Shown here piece by piece: positions 44,700 through 54,983 of a DNA stretch of 64,000 nucleotides. Position numbers and translations under genes: made by a program. Within the stretch, counting starts at the first letter, position 1, and every line of letters starts with the position of its first letter. The notes below the pieces were generated by a model. That model saw only the letters and a program-made list of their open reading frames with translations. It was not told where the DNA came from and ran no database searches. The stretch is from Bradyrhizobium sp. CB1650 (GTDB lineage Bacteria > Pseudomonadota > Alphaproteobacteria > Rhizobiales > Xanthobacteraceae): positions 9,081,501 to 9,145,500 of the forward strand of contig NZ_CP121695.1 in assembly GCF_029761915.1 (NCBI RefSeq), written 5' to 3'.

Positions 44700-45050
44700 A
44701 TGAGCATTCAGCGTTTCGAAACCGGCCCGCGCATGAGCCAGGTCGTCGTGCACGGCAACACCGTCTATCTCGCCGGTGTCGTTGCCAACAAGGCAGCCGG
44801 CGAAAGCGTGACGAAGCAGACCCAGGACATCCTGGCGACGATCGACGGCCATCTCGCCAAGGCCGGCACCGACAAGTCGAAGCTGCTGTCGGCGACGATC
44901 TACATCACCGACATGAAGACCTTCCAGGAGATGAATGCGGTATGGGACGCCTGGGTGTCGCCGGGCAACACGCCGGCGCGCGCCACCGTCGAAGCCAAGC
45001 TGGCCGCGCCGCAATACACCGTCGAGATCATGGTGACCGCGGCGAAGTGA
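44700..45050 (+). CDS. RidA-family enamine/imine deaminase
   Basis: A 116-residue cytoplasmic protein: MSIQRFETGPRMSQVVVHGNTVYLAGVVA then QTQDILATIDGHLAKAGTDKSKLLSATIYITDMKTF and NTPARATVEAKLAAPQYTVEIMVTAAK. The P-A-R-A-T-V-E segment contains the catalytic Arg of Rid proteins, which hydrolyse reactive enamines from PLP enzymes. GGAGACCCCA precedes ATG 44700. It could serve the neighbouring FAD dehydrogenase, if that makes imine products. Confidence 0.92.
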   Translation: MSIQRFETGPRMSQVVVHGNTVYLAGVVANKAAGESVTKQTQDILATIDGHLAKAGTDKSKLLSATIYITDMKTFQEMNAVWDAWVSPGNTPARATVEAKLAAPQYTVEIMVTAAK

Positions 45051-45163
45051 CGCCGACGTGATATGTGCGCGCGCCGATGACCTCAGAGGTAATCGATCGG
45101 CGCGCGCAAACCTTCGATAGTCACGGTCAGCCGAACCACACGGCGCCATCGAAGGAGAGCACC

Positions 45164-45529
45164 ATGACCGACCACGTCACCATCGCCCGCCGCTACATCG
45201 ACCTCTGGAACGAGCGCATGGCGAGCCGCCGGCGCGAACTGCTCAGCGAAAACTGGACGGCGGACGCGAGCTACGTCGACCCCCTGGTGAAGGGCGACGG
45301 CCATGACGGCGTCGACGCGCTGATTGCCGGCGTGCAGCAGCGCTTTCCCGACTTCAAGTTCAAGCTGATCGGCGAGCCGAACGGCTATGGCGACCATGTC
45401 CGCTTTAGCTGGGGCCTCGGCCCCGACGGCGTCGACAGCCCGATCAAGGGCACCGACTTCGCGGTACTCCGCGACGGCCGCATCAAGAGCATCACGGGAT
45501 TTCTGGATCAGGTGCCGGCGGGGGCGTGA
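45164..45529 (+). CDS. SnoaL-like / NTF2-fold protein
   Basis: A 121-residue protein. The SnoaL-like pattern is clear: TIARRYIDLWNERMASRRRELLSENWTADASYVDPLVKGDGHDGVDALIAGVQQRFPDFKF, then GPDGVDSPIKGTDFAVLRDGRIKSITGFLDQ. This family includes polyketide cyclases and many uncharacterised proteins. AAGGAGAGCACC precedes ATG 45164. It follows the RidA gene in the same direction, with a 113-base gap. Confidence 0.88.
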   Translation: MTDHVTIARRYIDLWNERMASRRRELLSENWTADASYVDPLVKGDGHDGVDALIAGVQQRFPDFKFKLIGEPNGYGDHVRFSWGLGPDGVDSPIKGTDFAVLRDGRIKSITGFLDQVPAGA

Positions 45530-45551
45530 GGCGGCAAAGAATTCCCAAACT

Positions 45552-45638
45552 CGTCATGCCCGGGCTTGTCCCGGGCATCCACGTCGTCGCCATCTTTGCG
45601 GAAGCGCGTGGATGGCCGGGACAAGCCCGGCCATGACG
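45552..45638. repeat. Palindromic repeat, CGTCATGCCCGGGC type
   Basis: CGTCATGCCCGGGCTTGTCCCGGGCATCCACG faces GCGTGGATGGCCGGG-ACAAGCCCGGCCATGACG, closely matching the copy at 32650-32733. It lies between convergent genes. Confidence 0.8.
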
Positions 45639-45662
45639 ATGCGGAAACACCGGTGCATCACT

Positions 45663-46511
45663 TTAGCCGACCGCCAAGCGATACGCCCTCTGCGCATTCA
45701 TCCCAAACGCGTTCTCCAGCACATGCGGACCGAGCTTGGCGAGACACTCTTCCAACGCCCGCTTGATCTCGCCGTAGCCACCGGCAAGCAAACACACCGG
45801 CCAGTCGGAGCCGAAGATCAGGCGATCCTCGCCAAAGCATTTGGCGACGTGGTCAACGTAGGGAGACAGCCGCTCCGCGTCCCAATCGTCCCATTTGGCC
45901 TCGGTCGCCAGCCCTGAGATCTTGCACCAGACATTGCCGCAAGCGGCGAGCGCGGCGATGCGATCGGACCACTCTGAACTCCCGCCATCGGCGATCGGCG
46001 GCTTGGCGGCATGGTCGAGGACGAAGCGCGCCTTGGGAAAGGCCTGCGCGGTTGCGATCGCGGCCGGCAGCTCGCGGCTGCGGACCAGGAGGTCGTAGGC
46101 GAGGCCGCGCGTGAACACCGCAGTGAGGCCGCGCTGGACGTCCTCGCGGAGCAGCCAATCCGGATCGGTCTCGTCGTGGACCTGGTGGCGAATGCCGACG
46201 AGCTTATCGCCACCCGGCGAAGCATGCAGCCGGTCGAGCGTCTCATGAAGCGCGCCGTCCGTGAGATCAGCCCAGCCGACCACGCCGATCACGGACGGCG
46301 TTGCGCTGGCGATGCGCAGGAATTCCTCGGTCTCTTCCAGCGCGGAGCGGCATTGCACCAGGATGCTTGCGTCGACACCGTTCGCCTTCAGCAGCGGCGC
46401 GACGTCGGCGGGGCCGAAGGCGCGGCGGATCGGCGTCAGCTCCGGGGCTTCCATCCAGGGGTAGTCGGCGCGCGCCGGATCCCAGAAATGCTGATGGCCG
46501 TCGATCACCAT
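45663..46511 (-). CDS. Amidohydrolase, sugar-lactonase-like
   Basis: A 282-residue enzyme of the TIM-barrel amidohydrolase family (PF04909). MVIDGHQHFWDPARADYPWM gives the HxH motif; FVLDHAAKPPIADGG and IFGSDWPVCLLAGGY give the later metal and catalytic residues. Closest in pattern to L-fuconolactonase or L-rhamnono-lactonase-type hydrolases that open sugar lactones. It is the last gene of the sugar operon, 3 bases after the aldo/keto reductase, whose oxidised product would be the lactone substrate. Confidence 0.85.
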   Translation of the reverse strand: MVIDGHQHFWDPARADYPWMEAPELTPIRRAFGPADVAPLLKANGVDASILVQCRSALEETEEFLRIASATPSVIGVVGWADLTDGALHETLDRLHASPGGDKLVGIRHQVHDETDPDWLLREDVQRGLTAVFTRGLAYDLLVRSRELPAAIATAQAFPKARFVLDHAAKPPIADGGSSEWSDRIAALAACGNVWCKISGLATEAKWDDWDAERLSPYVDHVAKCFGEDRLIFGSDWPVCLLAGGYGEIKRALEECLAKLGPHVLENAFGMNAQRAYRLAVG

Positions 46512-46514
46512 GCC

Positions 46515-47492
46515 CTACACTCCACCCGGCAGCGGTGCCCGCGCGTCGACGAGGTTACGTGCGCGCAGCTCCTGCCAGAAGACCGGCGGCACGGTGAGCT
46601 CCGACATCGCGATGTTGTCGGACACCTCCGCCGGCGTGCGGGCACCGGTCAACGCGACCGTTACCGCTGGATGGGCCATGCAGAACTGAAACGCGGCGGC
46701 CTTCAGCTCCGTGCCGTGCTTGTGGCAGAGCTCGTCCAGCTCGAGCGCACGCGCGACCAGTGCGGCGTCGGCATCCTCGTAGTTGAATTTCGCGCCGGCG
46801 CGCGGATCGGCCAGGATGCCGCTGTTGTAGATGCCCCCGAGCAGGATGCCGATGTTTCTCGCACGGCATACCGGGAACAGTGCATCCAGCGCGCCCTGGT
46901 CGAGCAGCGTGTAGCGGCCGGCGAGCAGGAAGCAGTCGACCGGTGCAGCCTCGGCAAAACGGACCAGCATCTCGGACTGGTTCATGCCGGCGCCGATCGC
47001 CTTCACCGTTCCTTCATCGCGCAGGCGCCGAAGGGCGCGGAAGGCGCCGGCGACGGCGTCGTCGTAATGATCGTCCGGGTCGTGCACGAGCAGGATGTCG
47101 ACGCGGTCGAGGCCGAGGCGGATCAGGCTCTCCTCGACGGAACGCATCACGCCGTCATGGCTGAAGTCGAACACTGGCCGCTCCCGCGACGTACCCTTAT
47201 AGTGATCGTCCTCGCCCGCAACGCCGGCCGGCGACCGCAAGAGCCGTCCGACCTTGGTCGAGATGACGTAGGACTCGCGCGGCTTCTGCCGCAGGAAGCC
47301 ACCCAGCCGCCGCTCGGCGAGGCCGAAGCCGTAGAGCGGCGCCGTGTCGAACAAGCGCACACCCAGCGACCAGGCGCGTTCGATCGTCGCTTCCGCGTCA
47401 GTGTCGCTGACCGGGGCGAACAAGCCGCCCAGCGGCGCGGTGCCGAGACCGATTGACGTGACGTCGAGAGAGCCGAACCGCGACCGTTTCAT
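46515..47492 (-). CDS. Aldo/keto reductase, aldose (fucose-type) dehydrogenase-like
   Basis: A 325-residue NAD(P)-dependent oxidoreductase. It has TSIGLGTAPLGGLF, FDTAPLYGFGLAERRLGGFL with catalytic Asp/Tyr, ISTKVGRLLR with Lys and DILLVHDPDDH with His. This resembles D-threo-aldose 1-dehydrogenases, which oxidise L-fucose or D-arabinose to lactones. Start ATG 47492 is chosen since AAGGA lies six bases before it. The lactonase-like gene follows 3 bases later; the binding protein precedes it, separated by a 13-bp hairpin. The true sugar is not known. Confidence 0.88.
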   Translation of the reverse strand: MKRSRFGSLDVTSIGLGTAPLGGLFAPVSDTDAEATIERAWSLGVRLFDTAPLYGFGLAERRLGGFLRQKPRESYVISTKVGRLLRSPAGVAGEDDHYKGTSRERPVFDFSHDGVMRSVEESLIRLGLDRVDILLVHDPDDHYDDAVAGAFRALRRLRDEGTVKAIGAGMNQSEMLVRFAEAAPVDCFLLAGRYTLLDQGALDALFPVCRARNIGILLGGIYNSGILADPRAGAKFNYEDADAALVARALELDELCHKHGTELKAAAFQFCMAHPAVTVALTGARTPAEVSDNIAMSELTVPPVFWQELRARNLVDARAPLPGGV

Positions 47493-47517
47493 TGCCATTC
47501 CTTCCGAAAGCCAGTGT

Positions 47518-47550
47518 CCCTCCCGCTTGCGGGATGTGCAAGCGGGAGGG
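47518..47550. repeat. Strong intercistronic hairpin in the sugar operon
   Basis: CCCTCCCGCTTGC (47518-47530), loop GGGATGT and GCAAGCGGGAGGG (47538-47550) form a 13-bp perfect stem between the binding-protein stop and the aldo/keto reductase start. It is a half-size member of the window's palindromic repeat family. No T-run follows, so mRNA stabilisation or attenuation is more likely than full termination. Confidence 0.7.
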
Positions 47551-47579
47551 AACATAGGAGTGTGGGGCTGGCGACACTC

Positions 47580-48512
47580 CTATTTCAACATCTGTGCGAC
47601 GTTGTCCTTGGTCACGAGATCGAGGCCGGTGTAGACGATCTCCGGCACCTTCTCGCCCTTCTTGATCGCGAGCAGCGTGTCCATCGCCTTCTCGCCCATC
47701 TCGAACGGGCGCTGGCCGACCAGCGCATTGGCATAACCGTCGCGAAGCAGTTCGAGCTGCATCTTGAGCGTATCGGCGACGACGAGTGTGAACTTGCCGG
47801 CGTCGATGTCCTTCTTGTACCTCGTGGCGAAGGCCTTGAAGCCTTCGGGCGCGAACATCGGCCAGCCGCCGACGGGGACGATCGCGGCGAGGTCGGGCGT
47901 CGCCGTGCGCAAATCCGTCATCTGCTGGACCGCAAGCGCGGGATCATCGTTGCAGAAGGTCGGCGAGCCCCCGACCTCGGTCCATTTCGAGCCCTTCAGC
48001 GCTTCGCGAACGCCATCGACGCGTTCGGCGAGATTCTTGGCACCGGGGCCGCCGGAGACCATGGCGTATTTGCCGCCGTCGGGCCGAAGCTTCAGCAACT
48101 GCTTGCCGAGCGCGACGCCGAACTCCTTGTTGTTGGTGCCGATATAGGCGATGCGCTTGGAGCCTGGCGCGTCGGCGTCGAAGGTGATGACGGGGATGCC
48201 GGCCGCGGTCGCCGCCTCGATCGACTTGGTCATCGCCGCGACGTCGGCGACCGAGATCGCGAGCCCATCGACCTTCTGGGTGATGAAGTCCTGGATGATC
48301 TGCGCCTGCGTTGCCGGCTCATGCTCGACCGGCCCCTTGTAGATGCACTCGATATTGCCGAGCTCCTTGGCGCGCTTCTGGCAGCCGTCGCGCGCGAAAT
48401 CGAAGAACGGATTGTTCATCGCCTTGGGCACGATCACGAAACGGTAGTTCGCGGCAAACGCCGGCGCCGCCATCATCACGACGGCCATGCCGGCAAGAAG
48501 AAGTCTCCTCAT
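47580..48512 (-). CDS. Sugar ABC transporter periplasmic binding protein
   Basis: A 310-residue binding protein of the ribose/galactose (type I, peripla_BP_4) family. Signal peptide MRRLLLAGMAVVMMAAPAFAA is followed by NYRFVIVPKAMNNPFFDFARDGCQKRAKELGN, then DGLAISVADVAAMTKSIEAATAAGIPVITFDADAPGSKRIAYIGTNNKEFG. GGAGAGCA precedes ATG 48512. It belongs with the permease (95 bases upstream) and the ATPase, and shares the operon with xylA and xylB, so an aldose such as xylose is the likely cargo. Confidence 0.92.
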   Translation of the reverse strand: MRRLLLAGMAVVMMAAPAFAANYRFVIVPKAMNNPFFDFARDGCQKRAKELGNIECIYKGPVEHEPATQAQIIQDFITQKVDGLAISVADVAAMTKSIEAATAAGIPVITFDADAPGSKRIAYIGTNNKEFGVALGKQLLKLRPDGGKYAMVSGGPGAKNLAERVDGVREALKGSKWTEVGGSPTFCNDDPALAVQQMTDLRTATPDLAAIVPVGGWPMFAPEGFKAFATRYKKDIDAGKFTLVVADTLKMQLELLRDGYANALVGQRPFEMGEKAMDTLLAIKKGEKVPEIVYTGLDLVTKDNVAQMLK

Positions 48513-48607
48513 TGCTCTCCTCCACCCTTGTCTGGCGCCTATCCTCTCAAGATCGTCCGGGAAGCGGATAGGCGGCATCTTGGTTGCCCTCCCGAAACGA
48601 CGTCACT

Positions 48608-49689
48608 TCAGGTCATCCGTGAGCGGATGCGGTCGACCAGTACCGCCAGGATGATGATCACGCCGACCAGCGTCTGCTGCCAATAGGAGCTGACCTGCGC
48701 CAGCACGAGACCGTTGCGGATCACCTCGAGCAGCACGCAGCCGACGATGGCCCCTAACGGGCCACCGATGCCGCCGGCGAGGTTGGCACCGCCGATGACG
48801 GCGGCCGCGATCACGTTGAGCTCGTAGGATGTCGCCATGTTGGCCGGCGCCGATCCGAGCCAGCCGGAGATGATGATGCCCTGGAGTCCCGCGGCGAGCG
48901 CGCAGATCACATAGACCTCGATCTTCACCCGCACGACCGGGATGCCGGTGAGCTCGGCCGCCTTCTCGTTGCCGCCGAGCGCGAAGACGTGCCGGCCGAA
49001 TGAGGTATGGTGCAGGACGACGGCCATCGCCAGTGCAAGGATGACGAGATAGATGAAGGGCACGGGCACGCCGAGCACATCGCCCGAGGTCAGCGCATAA
49101 AAATACTCCGCGTCCGGCCCGCCCGGGAAACTGCCGCGGCCGTTGGAGACGACATAGCCGAGCCCGCGCACGATCGAGAGCATGCCGAGCGTGGTGACAA
49201 AGGGCGACAGTCCCAGCACCGCAATGCAGAAGCCGTTGACGAGCCCCGCGACCAGCGCGACGCCTAAACCGGCGAGGAGCGAGATCAGCAGAATCAACCC
49301 CGGCACGTTGGCAACCACGGTCTTGCCGTCGGCCGCCATGTGCACGAACAGGGAGGCTGCGGGCGAGCCGGGCGTCGACAGCTCGGTCATGACCATCGAG
49401 GTGATCATGGCCGAGAAGCACATCATCGAGCCGACCGACAGATCGATGCCGCCGGTGATGATCACGAAGGTGACGCCGAGCGTCGCAATGGCGATGAAGG
49501 AAAAATTCTTCGCCACGTTCTGCATGTTGCCTTCGGTGAAGAAATACGGGCTGGCGAAATGCATGATCACAAGCAGCACCGCCAGGGCGAGCAGGACGTA
49601 ACCGGTCTGGGAGGCCAGGATGCCGCGCTGCCACCATTTGGCCTTGCCGACATTGGTGAAGGTGATCGGGGATTCCATCGGCATGGCCA

Positions 49690-49693
<4 letters not shown>
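48608..49693 (-). CDS. Sugar ABC transporter permease (RbsC/FrcC type)
   Basis: A 361-residue inner-membrane protein with about ten helices and the conserved GGIDLSVGSMMCFSAMI and GRHVFALGGNEKAAELTGIPVVRVK (EAA-like loop) and GGANLAGGIGGPLGAIVG of ribose/fructose-type permeases. The start overlaps the ATPase stop by four bases (ATGA). It assembles with the adjacent ATPase and binding protein. Confidence 0.93.
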
Positions 49694-50457
<764 letters not shown>

Positions 50458-50469
50458 AAGCCGCCTCGA

Positions 50470-51792
50470 TCAGACGTAGCGGTTGACCAGGGATTCCAGA
50501 TATTCCTGCCGGCCCGAGCGCGGCTGCGGATCGAAGCCGGGGTTAAGCGCACGGTCGGCGAGCTCGGCCAGCGAACGCTCTCCGCCGAGAATGGCACGGC
50601 CCTCGGCGCCCGCCCATCCGCTGTAACGCTCGACGAGCGGCGCGGTGAGAGCGCCGGCATCGATCATATCGGCGGCAGCGAGGAACGCGCGCGCGCAGGC
50701 ATCCATCGAGCCGACATGGGCATGGATCAGGTCGTCCGGATCGATCGATTGCCGCCTGATCTTGGCGTCGAAATTGAGCCCGCCCGAGGTAAAGCCGCCG
50801 CGGTTCAGGATCTCGTGGAACACCAAGGCAAGCTCCGGCACGTTCGTCGCGAACTGGTCGGTGTCCCAGCCGAGCAGATCATCGCCGCGGTTGATGTCGA
50901 GCGAGCCGAAGACGCCGAGCGCCTCGGCGAGCGCGACCTCGTGATGGAAGGAATGGCCGGCAAGAATGGCGTGGTTCTGCTCGATGTTGAGCTTGACGTC
51001 GTTCAAGAGGTCGTAGCGCTGCAGGAAGCCGTAGCAGGTGGCGACGTCGAAGTCGTATTGATGCTTGGTCGGCTCCTTCGGCTTCGGCTCGATCAGGATG
51101 GGGCCCTTGAAACCGATCTTGTGCTTGTGCTCGACCACGAGCGAGACGAAGCGGCCGAGCTGGTCGAGCTCGCGCCTGAGATCGGTGTTGAGCAGCGTCT
51201 CGTAGCCCTCGCGCCCGCCCCACAGCACATAGTTCTGGCCGCCGAGCCGATGCGTCACTTCCAGCGCGGCACGGACCTGGCCCGCAGCATAGGTGAAGAC
51301 ATCGGGGTCCGGATTGGTCGCGGCGCCCGCCATGTAGCGGCGATGCGTGAACAGGTTTGCGGTGCCCCAGAGCAGACGCACCTTGCTCGCGGCCATCTTG
51401 GCTTCGAACAGATCGGCGATTGCATTGAGATTGGCAACGGATTCGGCGAGCGAGGCGCCTTCAGGTGCCGCATCGACGTCGTGGAAGGTGAAGAAGGGCA
51501 CATCCAGCAGACGGAACAGCTCGAAGGCGACATCGGCCTTGGCCCGCGCCAGTGCCATCGGATCGGTGCCGTGGTGCCACGGACGCAGGAAGGTCTCGCC
51601 GCCGAAGGGATCGCCGCCCGGCCAGCAGAACGAATGCCAGTAGCAGACCGCAAAGCGCAGGTGATCCTCGAGCCGCCGGCCCTGGACGATCCGGTCCTTG
51701 TCGTACCAACGGAAGGCGAGCGCCTGTCCTGCATCCCTGCCGGCAAAGGCAACGGGTGCGCTTGCACCGAAGAATTTGGCTGACGCATTCAC
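50470..51792 (-). CDS. xylA: Xylose isomerase
   Basis: A 440-residue TIM-barrel enzyme interconverting D-xylose and D-xylulose. It has [28 protein letters not shown] (catalytic His/Asp), [17 protein letters not shown] (metal Glu and Lys), [19 protein letters not shown] and [12 protein letters not shown] (metal Asp). The start is GTG at 51792, immediately next to the xylB stop TAA. Length and motifs are those of the class II xylose isomerases. Confidence 0.97.
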   Translation of the reverse strand: MNASAKFFGASAPVAFAGRDAGQALAFRWYDKDRIVQGRRLEDHLRFAVCYWHSFCWPGGDPFGGETFLRPWHHGTDPMALARAKADVAFELFRLLDVPFFTFHDVDAAPEGASLAESVANLNAIADLFEAKMAASKVRLLWGTANLFTHRRYMAGAATNPDPDVFTYAAGQVRAALEVTHRLGGQNYVLWGGREGYETLLNTDLRRELDQLGRFVSLVVEHKHKIGFKGPILIEPKPKEPTKHQYDFDVATCYGFLQRYDLLNDVKLNIEQNHAILAGHSFHHEVALAEALGVFGSLDINRGDDLLGWDTDQFATNVPELALVFHEILNRGGFTSGGLNFDAKIRRQSIDPDDLIHAHVGSMDACARAFLAAADMIDAGALTAPLVERYSGWAGAEGRAILGGERSLAELADRALNPGFDPQPRSGRQEYLESLVNRYV

Positions 51793-53247
51793 TTAAGCGG
51801 ACTCCTTCAACGCGGGATAAAGATCGCGCCAGCGGCGATAGGCATCGTCGTAGGCGGCAGCGGTGACTGCGCGGGGCACGAAGCTCGCGAGCCGCCGCGG
51901 ACGCGTGCAGACCTGCGCCGGGTCCTCGCCGGTGACGGCGAGCCGGCCGAGCCGCGCGGCGCCGAACGCCGCTCCTACCTCGCCTTCCTCGACGCGGTGG
52001 ACGGGAATGCCGAGCACGTCGGCACAGATCTGGGCCCACAGCGGCGAGCGCGAGCCGCCGCCGACGAGATCGACTTCCGCAATCGGCGCGCTTGCTGCGC
52101 TCAGCGCCGCCAGATTGTCGCGCGCGGCGAAGGCGACGCCTTCGAGCACGGCCTGGACGATCTGGCTGCGGCCGGTCGCGCCGCGCAGGCCGACAAAGGC
52201 GCCGCTGGCAGCAGCGTCGTTGTGCGGCGTGCGCTCGCCGTCGAGATAAGGCAGGAACTTGACGGGGCTCGGTCCATCGACGCGCTCGCCGAGCGGCGCC
52301 AGCAGCGCCGCCGTTGGCGTCTCCATGACGCCGGAGAGCCAGGCGAGCGAAGCCGCCGCCGACAGCATCACGCCCATCTGGTGCCACAGGCCGGGCAGCG
52401 CATGGCAGAACGCATGCACGGCCGAAGCCGGCGCCGGCGCGAACCGATCGGTGACGCGAAACACCACGCCCGATGTTCCGAGCGACAGGAACGCATCGCC
52501 GGGTGCAATCGCACCGAGCCCGATTGCGCTCGCCGCGCAATCTCCGGCCCCGCCGGCGACCACGACGTCCTTCGCCATGCCCCAGCGCTGCGCCAGCTCC
52601 GGCGCGAGCATCGCGCTGACTTCGTTGCCTTCGACGAGGCGCGGCATGTGATGCAGATCGAGCCCGGTGGCATGCAGCAGCAGCGCCGACCAGCGGCGCT
52701 GGCCGACGTCGAGCCACAGCGTGCCCGCCGCGTCCGACATGTCCTCGATCATCTCGCCGGTGAGGCGATAGCGGACATAGGCCTTCGGCAGCAGCACCTT
52801 TGCCACGCGCCGGAAGAGCGCGGGCTCGTGCCGCGCGACCCAGAGCAGTTTTGGCGCGGTGAAGCCGGGCATCGCCAGATTGCCCGTGATGACCTGCAGC
52901 GAGGGACAGCGCCGCTCGAGCGCGACGCACTCGGCCTGGGAGCGGCCGTCGTTCCAGAGAATGGCCGGCCGCAGCGGCCGTCCGTCCGCGCCGAGCAGCG
53001 TCGCGCCATGCATCTGGCCGGACAGCCCGATGCCGCGCACCTGCGCGACCTCGCGCGGATGGCTTGCGGCGAGATCATCGACGGCGCCGATTGCCGCCTC
53101 GACCCAGGCATCCGGATCCTGCTCGGACCACAGCGGCGCGGGATGCGACAGCGCGAGTTCGCGCGCCGCCGTCGCGACGATCGCGCCGGCAGCGTTCACG
53201 AGCACCGCTTTCACACCGGACGTGCCGATGTCCATTCCGAGATACAC
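51793..53247 (-). CDS. xylB: Xylulokinase
   Basis: A 484-residue FGGY kinase phosphorylating D-xylulose. MYLGMDIGTSGVKAVLVNAAG starts the first ATPase fold, GLSGQMHGATLL and ILWNDGRSQAEC are the sugar-site motifs, and AFLSLGTSGVVFRVTD with DLVGGGSRSPLWAQICADVLG carry the second ATP site. The start is GTG 53247 with GGAGG five bases before it. It is the first structural gene after the LacI-type regulator and feeds the pentose phosphate pathway together with xylA. Confidence 0.95.
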   Translation of the reverse strand: MYLGMDIGTSGVKAVLVNAAGAIVATAARELALSHPAPLWSEQDPDAWVEAAIGAVDDLAASHPREVAQVRGIGLSGQMHGATLLGADGRPLRPAILWNDGRSQAECVALERRCPSLQVITGNLAMPGFTAPKLLWVARHEPALFRRVAKVLLPKAYVRYRLTGEMIEDMSDAAGTLWLDVGQRRWSALLLHATGLDLHHMPRLVEGNEVSAMLAPELAQRWGMAKDVVVAGGAGDCAASAIGLGAIAPGDAFLSLGTSGVVFRVTDRFAPAPASAVHAFCHALPGLWHQMGVMLSAAASLAWLSGVMETPTAALLAPLGERVDGPSPVKFLPYLDGERTPHNDAAASGAFVGLRGATGRSQIVQAVLEGVAFAARDNLAALSAASAPIAEVDLVGGGSRSPLWAQICADVLGIPVHRVEEGEVGAAFGAARLGRLAVTGEDPAQVCTRPRRLASFVPRAVTAAAYDDAYRRWRDLYPALKESA

Positions 53248-53346
53248 GCCATCCTCCCTTTCAATCCCGCCGCGGCGTGCGAACTTGCGTCGCTTTTCCC
53301 GCGAGCGGGCCTTCTCGAAATTCCCCCTGCCGCTCGGCCCTTCGGC

Positions 53347-54396
53347 CTACGGCAGATTGTCCCGCATCACGATGTCGATCCTGATCTTCTCCTGTTCGCG
53401 CAGGATCGGCTCGCCGCGGGCGAGCGCGAGCAGCACGCGCACGGCCGCGCGCGCCTCATGTCCCGGGTTCTGCGAAATCGCGGCATCCATCACGCCCTGC
53501 AACAGCAGCCGGCGCGTCAGCACCGTGACGTCGTGGCCGACGAACACCACCTGCCGGTCGCGGCCGGCATCGCCCAACGCCTTGGCGACGCCTTGCGTGC
53601 CGGCGCCGACGTTGTAGAGGCCGACTATGTCGGAATGATCGCGCAGCAGTCGCGCCAAAACCTGTTCCGAACGGTCGTCCTCGTCGCGCCCTTCCAGCAC
53701 CGGCAGCACGTTGAGCCCGGGAAATTCCGACGCCATCACCTGGGTGAAGCCGAAGATGCGCTCGGCGTGGTCGCGCAGGCCCTGCGATCCCGCGACGACC
53801 GCGACCTTGCCGGACCTTTGACCGGCCAGCCGCCCCACCAGCGCGCCGGCGGTGCGGCCGGCGGCGATGTTGTCGATGCCGACATAGTGGTGGCGGCGCG
53901 ACGACGGCACATCCGAGACCAGCGTCACCACCTTGATGCCGGCATCGACGAGATCGTTGATCGCAGCACGGACACTGGGATGGTCGAGCGCCACCACGGC
54001 GACGCCGTCGTAATCTCCCGACAGTTCCTCCAGGGTGGCGGCGAGCACGGATGGATCGAACACGTCGGTCCCGATCATCTCGACGCCGAGGCGGCGGGCC
54101 GAGAGCCAGGCCGACATCTCGCCGAGATAGGCCTGGATCTGCTGCATGAACAGGTTCGGCCCCGACGGCATCACGAAGGCGAAGCGCCGGGCGCGGCCAC
54201 GGGCGAGCTCGGCGGCGGCCACATGCGGCTGGAAGGCATTGCGCGCGATCGCCTCCTTGACACGCCGGACCGTGTCCGGCCGTACGCCCGGGCGGTTGTG
54301 CAGGACGCGGTCCACCGTCGCGAGGCTGACGCCCGCCTGGCGGGCGATGTCCTTCAGCGTCAGCGCGGCGGTGGCAATGAGAGAGTCCTCGGCCAT
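53347..54396 (-). CDS. LacI-family regulator of the xyl/sugar operon
   Basis: A 349-residue regulator. The N-terminal LacI helix-turn-helix is LTLKDIARQAGVSLATVDRVLHNRPGVRPDTVRRVKEAI (residues about 12-50); the rest is a type I periplasmic-binding-like sugar domain (FAFVMPSGPNLFMQQIQAYLGEM, then VGLYNVGAGTQGVAKAL). It precedes xylB by 99 bases in the same direction, so it probably controls the operon and itself in response to the sugar. TTTTGAGG repeats upstream (54418-54425, 54437-54444) are a possible site. Confidence 0.9.
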   Translation of the reverse strand: MAEDSLIATAALTLKDIARQAGVSLATVDRVLHNRPGVRPDTVRRVKEAIARNAFQPHVAAAELARGRARRFAFVMPSGPNLFMQQIQAYLGEMSAWLSARRLGVEMIGTDVFDPSVLAATLEELSGDYDGVAVVALDHPSVRAAINDLVDAGIKVVTLVSDVPSSRRHHYVGIDNIAAGRTAGALVGRLAGQRSGKVAVVAGSQGLRDHAERIFGFTQVMASEFPGLNVLPVLEGRDEDDRSEQVLARLLRDHSDIVGLYNVGAGTQGVAKALGDAGRDRQVVFVGHDVTVLTRRLLLQGVMDAAISQNPGHEARAAVRVLLALARGEPILREQEKIRIDIVMRDNLP

Positions 54397-54512
54397 GACC
54401 GAAGGCTAGCAGAGGCGTTTTGAGGTACGCAACTCATTTTGAGGGGGTAAGCGACGATTTCGAGTCCCGGTTGTGGTGCCTGCGTCGCGAGCGGCGGCAC
54501 ATCGCCGGGACT

Positions 54513-54983
54513 TTAGCGGCCGGTCAGGTCGAGCGTCAGGAACAGGCTGTTGGGATCTTCGACATAGCCCTCGAACGGGCCGCAGGGGACGAAGCCGTGT
54601 GCGCGGTAGAGCGCGACCGCAGGCTTGAAATAGTCCCATGATCCGGTCTCCAGGCTCAGCCGCTCGAGGCCCCGCGCGCGAGCGGCCGCGATGATGTGGC
54701 CGAGCATCTGGCCGGCAAAACCGCGACGGCGTGCTGCTGTAAGCGTATGCATGGACTTCACCTCGCCATGGTCGGCCGAAAGCGTCTTCAGCGCGCCGAC
54801 GGCAACCAGAGTGTCGCCGTCCCAGCCGGTCCAGAACGCGATGTCGGGCGCGCGAAGCCCGAAGAGATCGAGCGCATGCGCGCTGCCCGGCGCGGTCTGC
54901 GCACGCGCGGTCGTCGCGTGATGATCGAGCAGCGCGATCACGCGCGGATCGAAGGTATCGCCGGTGCGGATCTGCATCGTCAC
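54513..54983 (-). CDS. GNAT-family N-acetyltransferase
   Basis: A 156-residue acetyltransferase. The acetyl-CoA motif region is LTAARRRGFAGQMLGHIIAAARARGLERLSLETGSWDYFKPAVALYRAHGFVPCGPFEGY, the A and B parts of the GNAT fold. The substrate is unknown; such sequences often acetylate small amines. GTG 54983 overlaps the stop of the preceding GNAT gene by four bases, ATG 54977 is an alternative. It is the last of a three-gene run with another GNAT gene and an XRE-cupin regulator. Confidence 0.87.
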   Translation of the reverse strand: MTMQIRTGDTFDPRVIALLDHHATTARAQTAPGSAHALDLFGLRAPDIAFWTGWDGDTLVAVGALKTLSADHGEVKSMHTLTAARRRGFAGQMLGHIIAAARARGLERLSLETGSWDYFKPAVALYRAHGFVPCGPFEGYVEDPNSLFLTLDLTGR

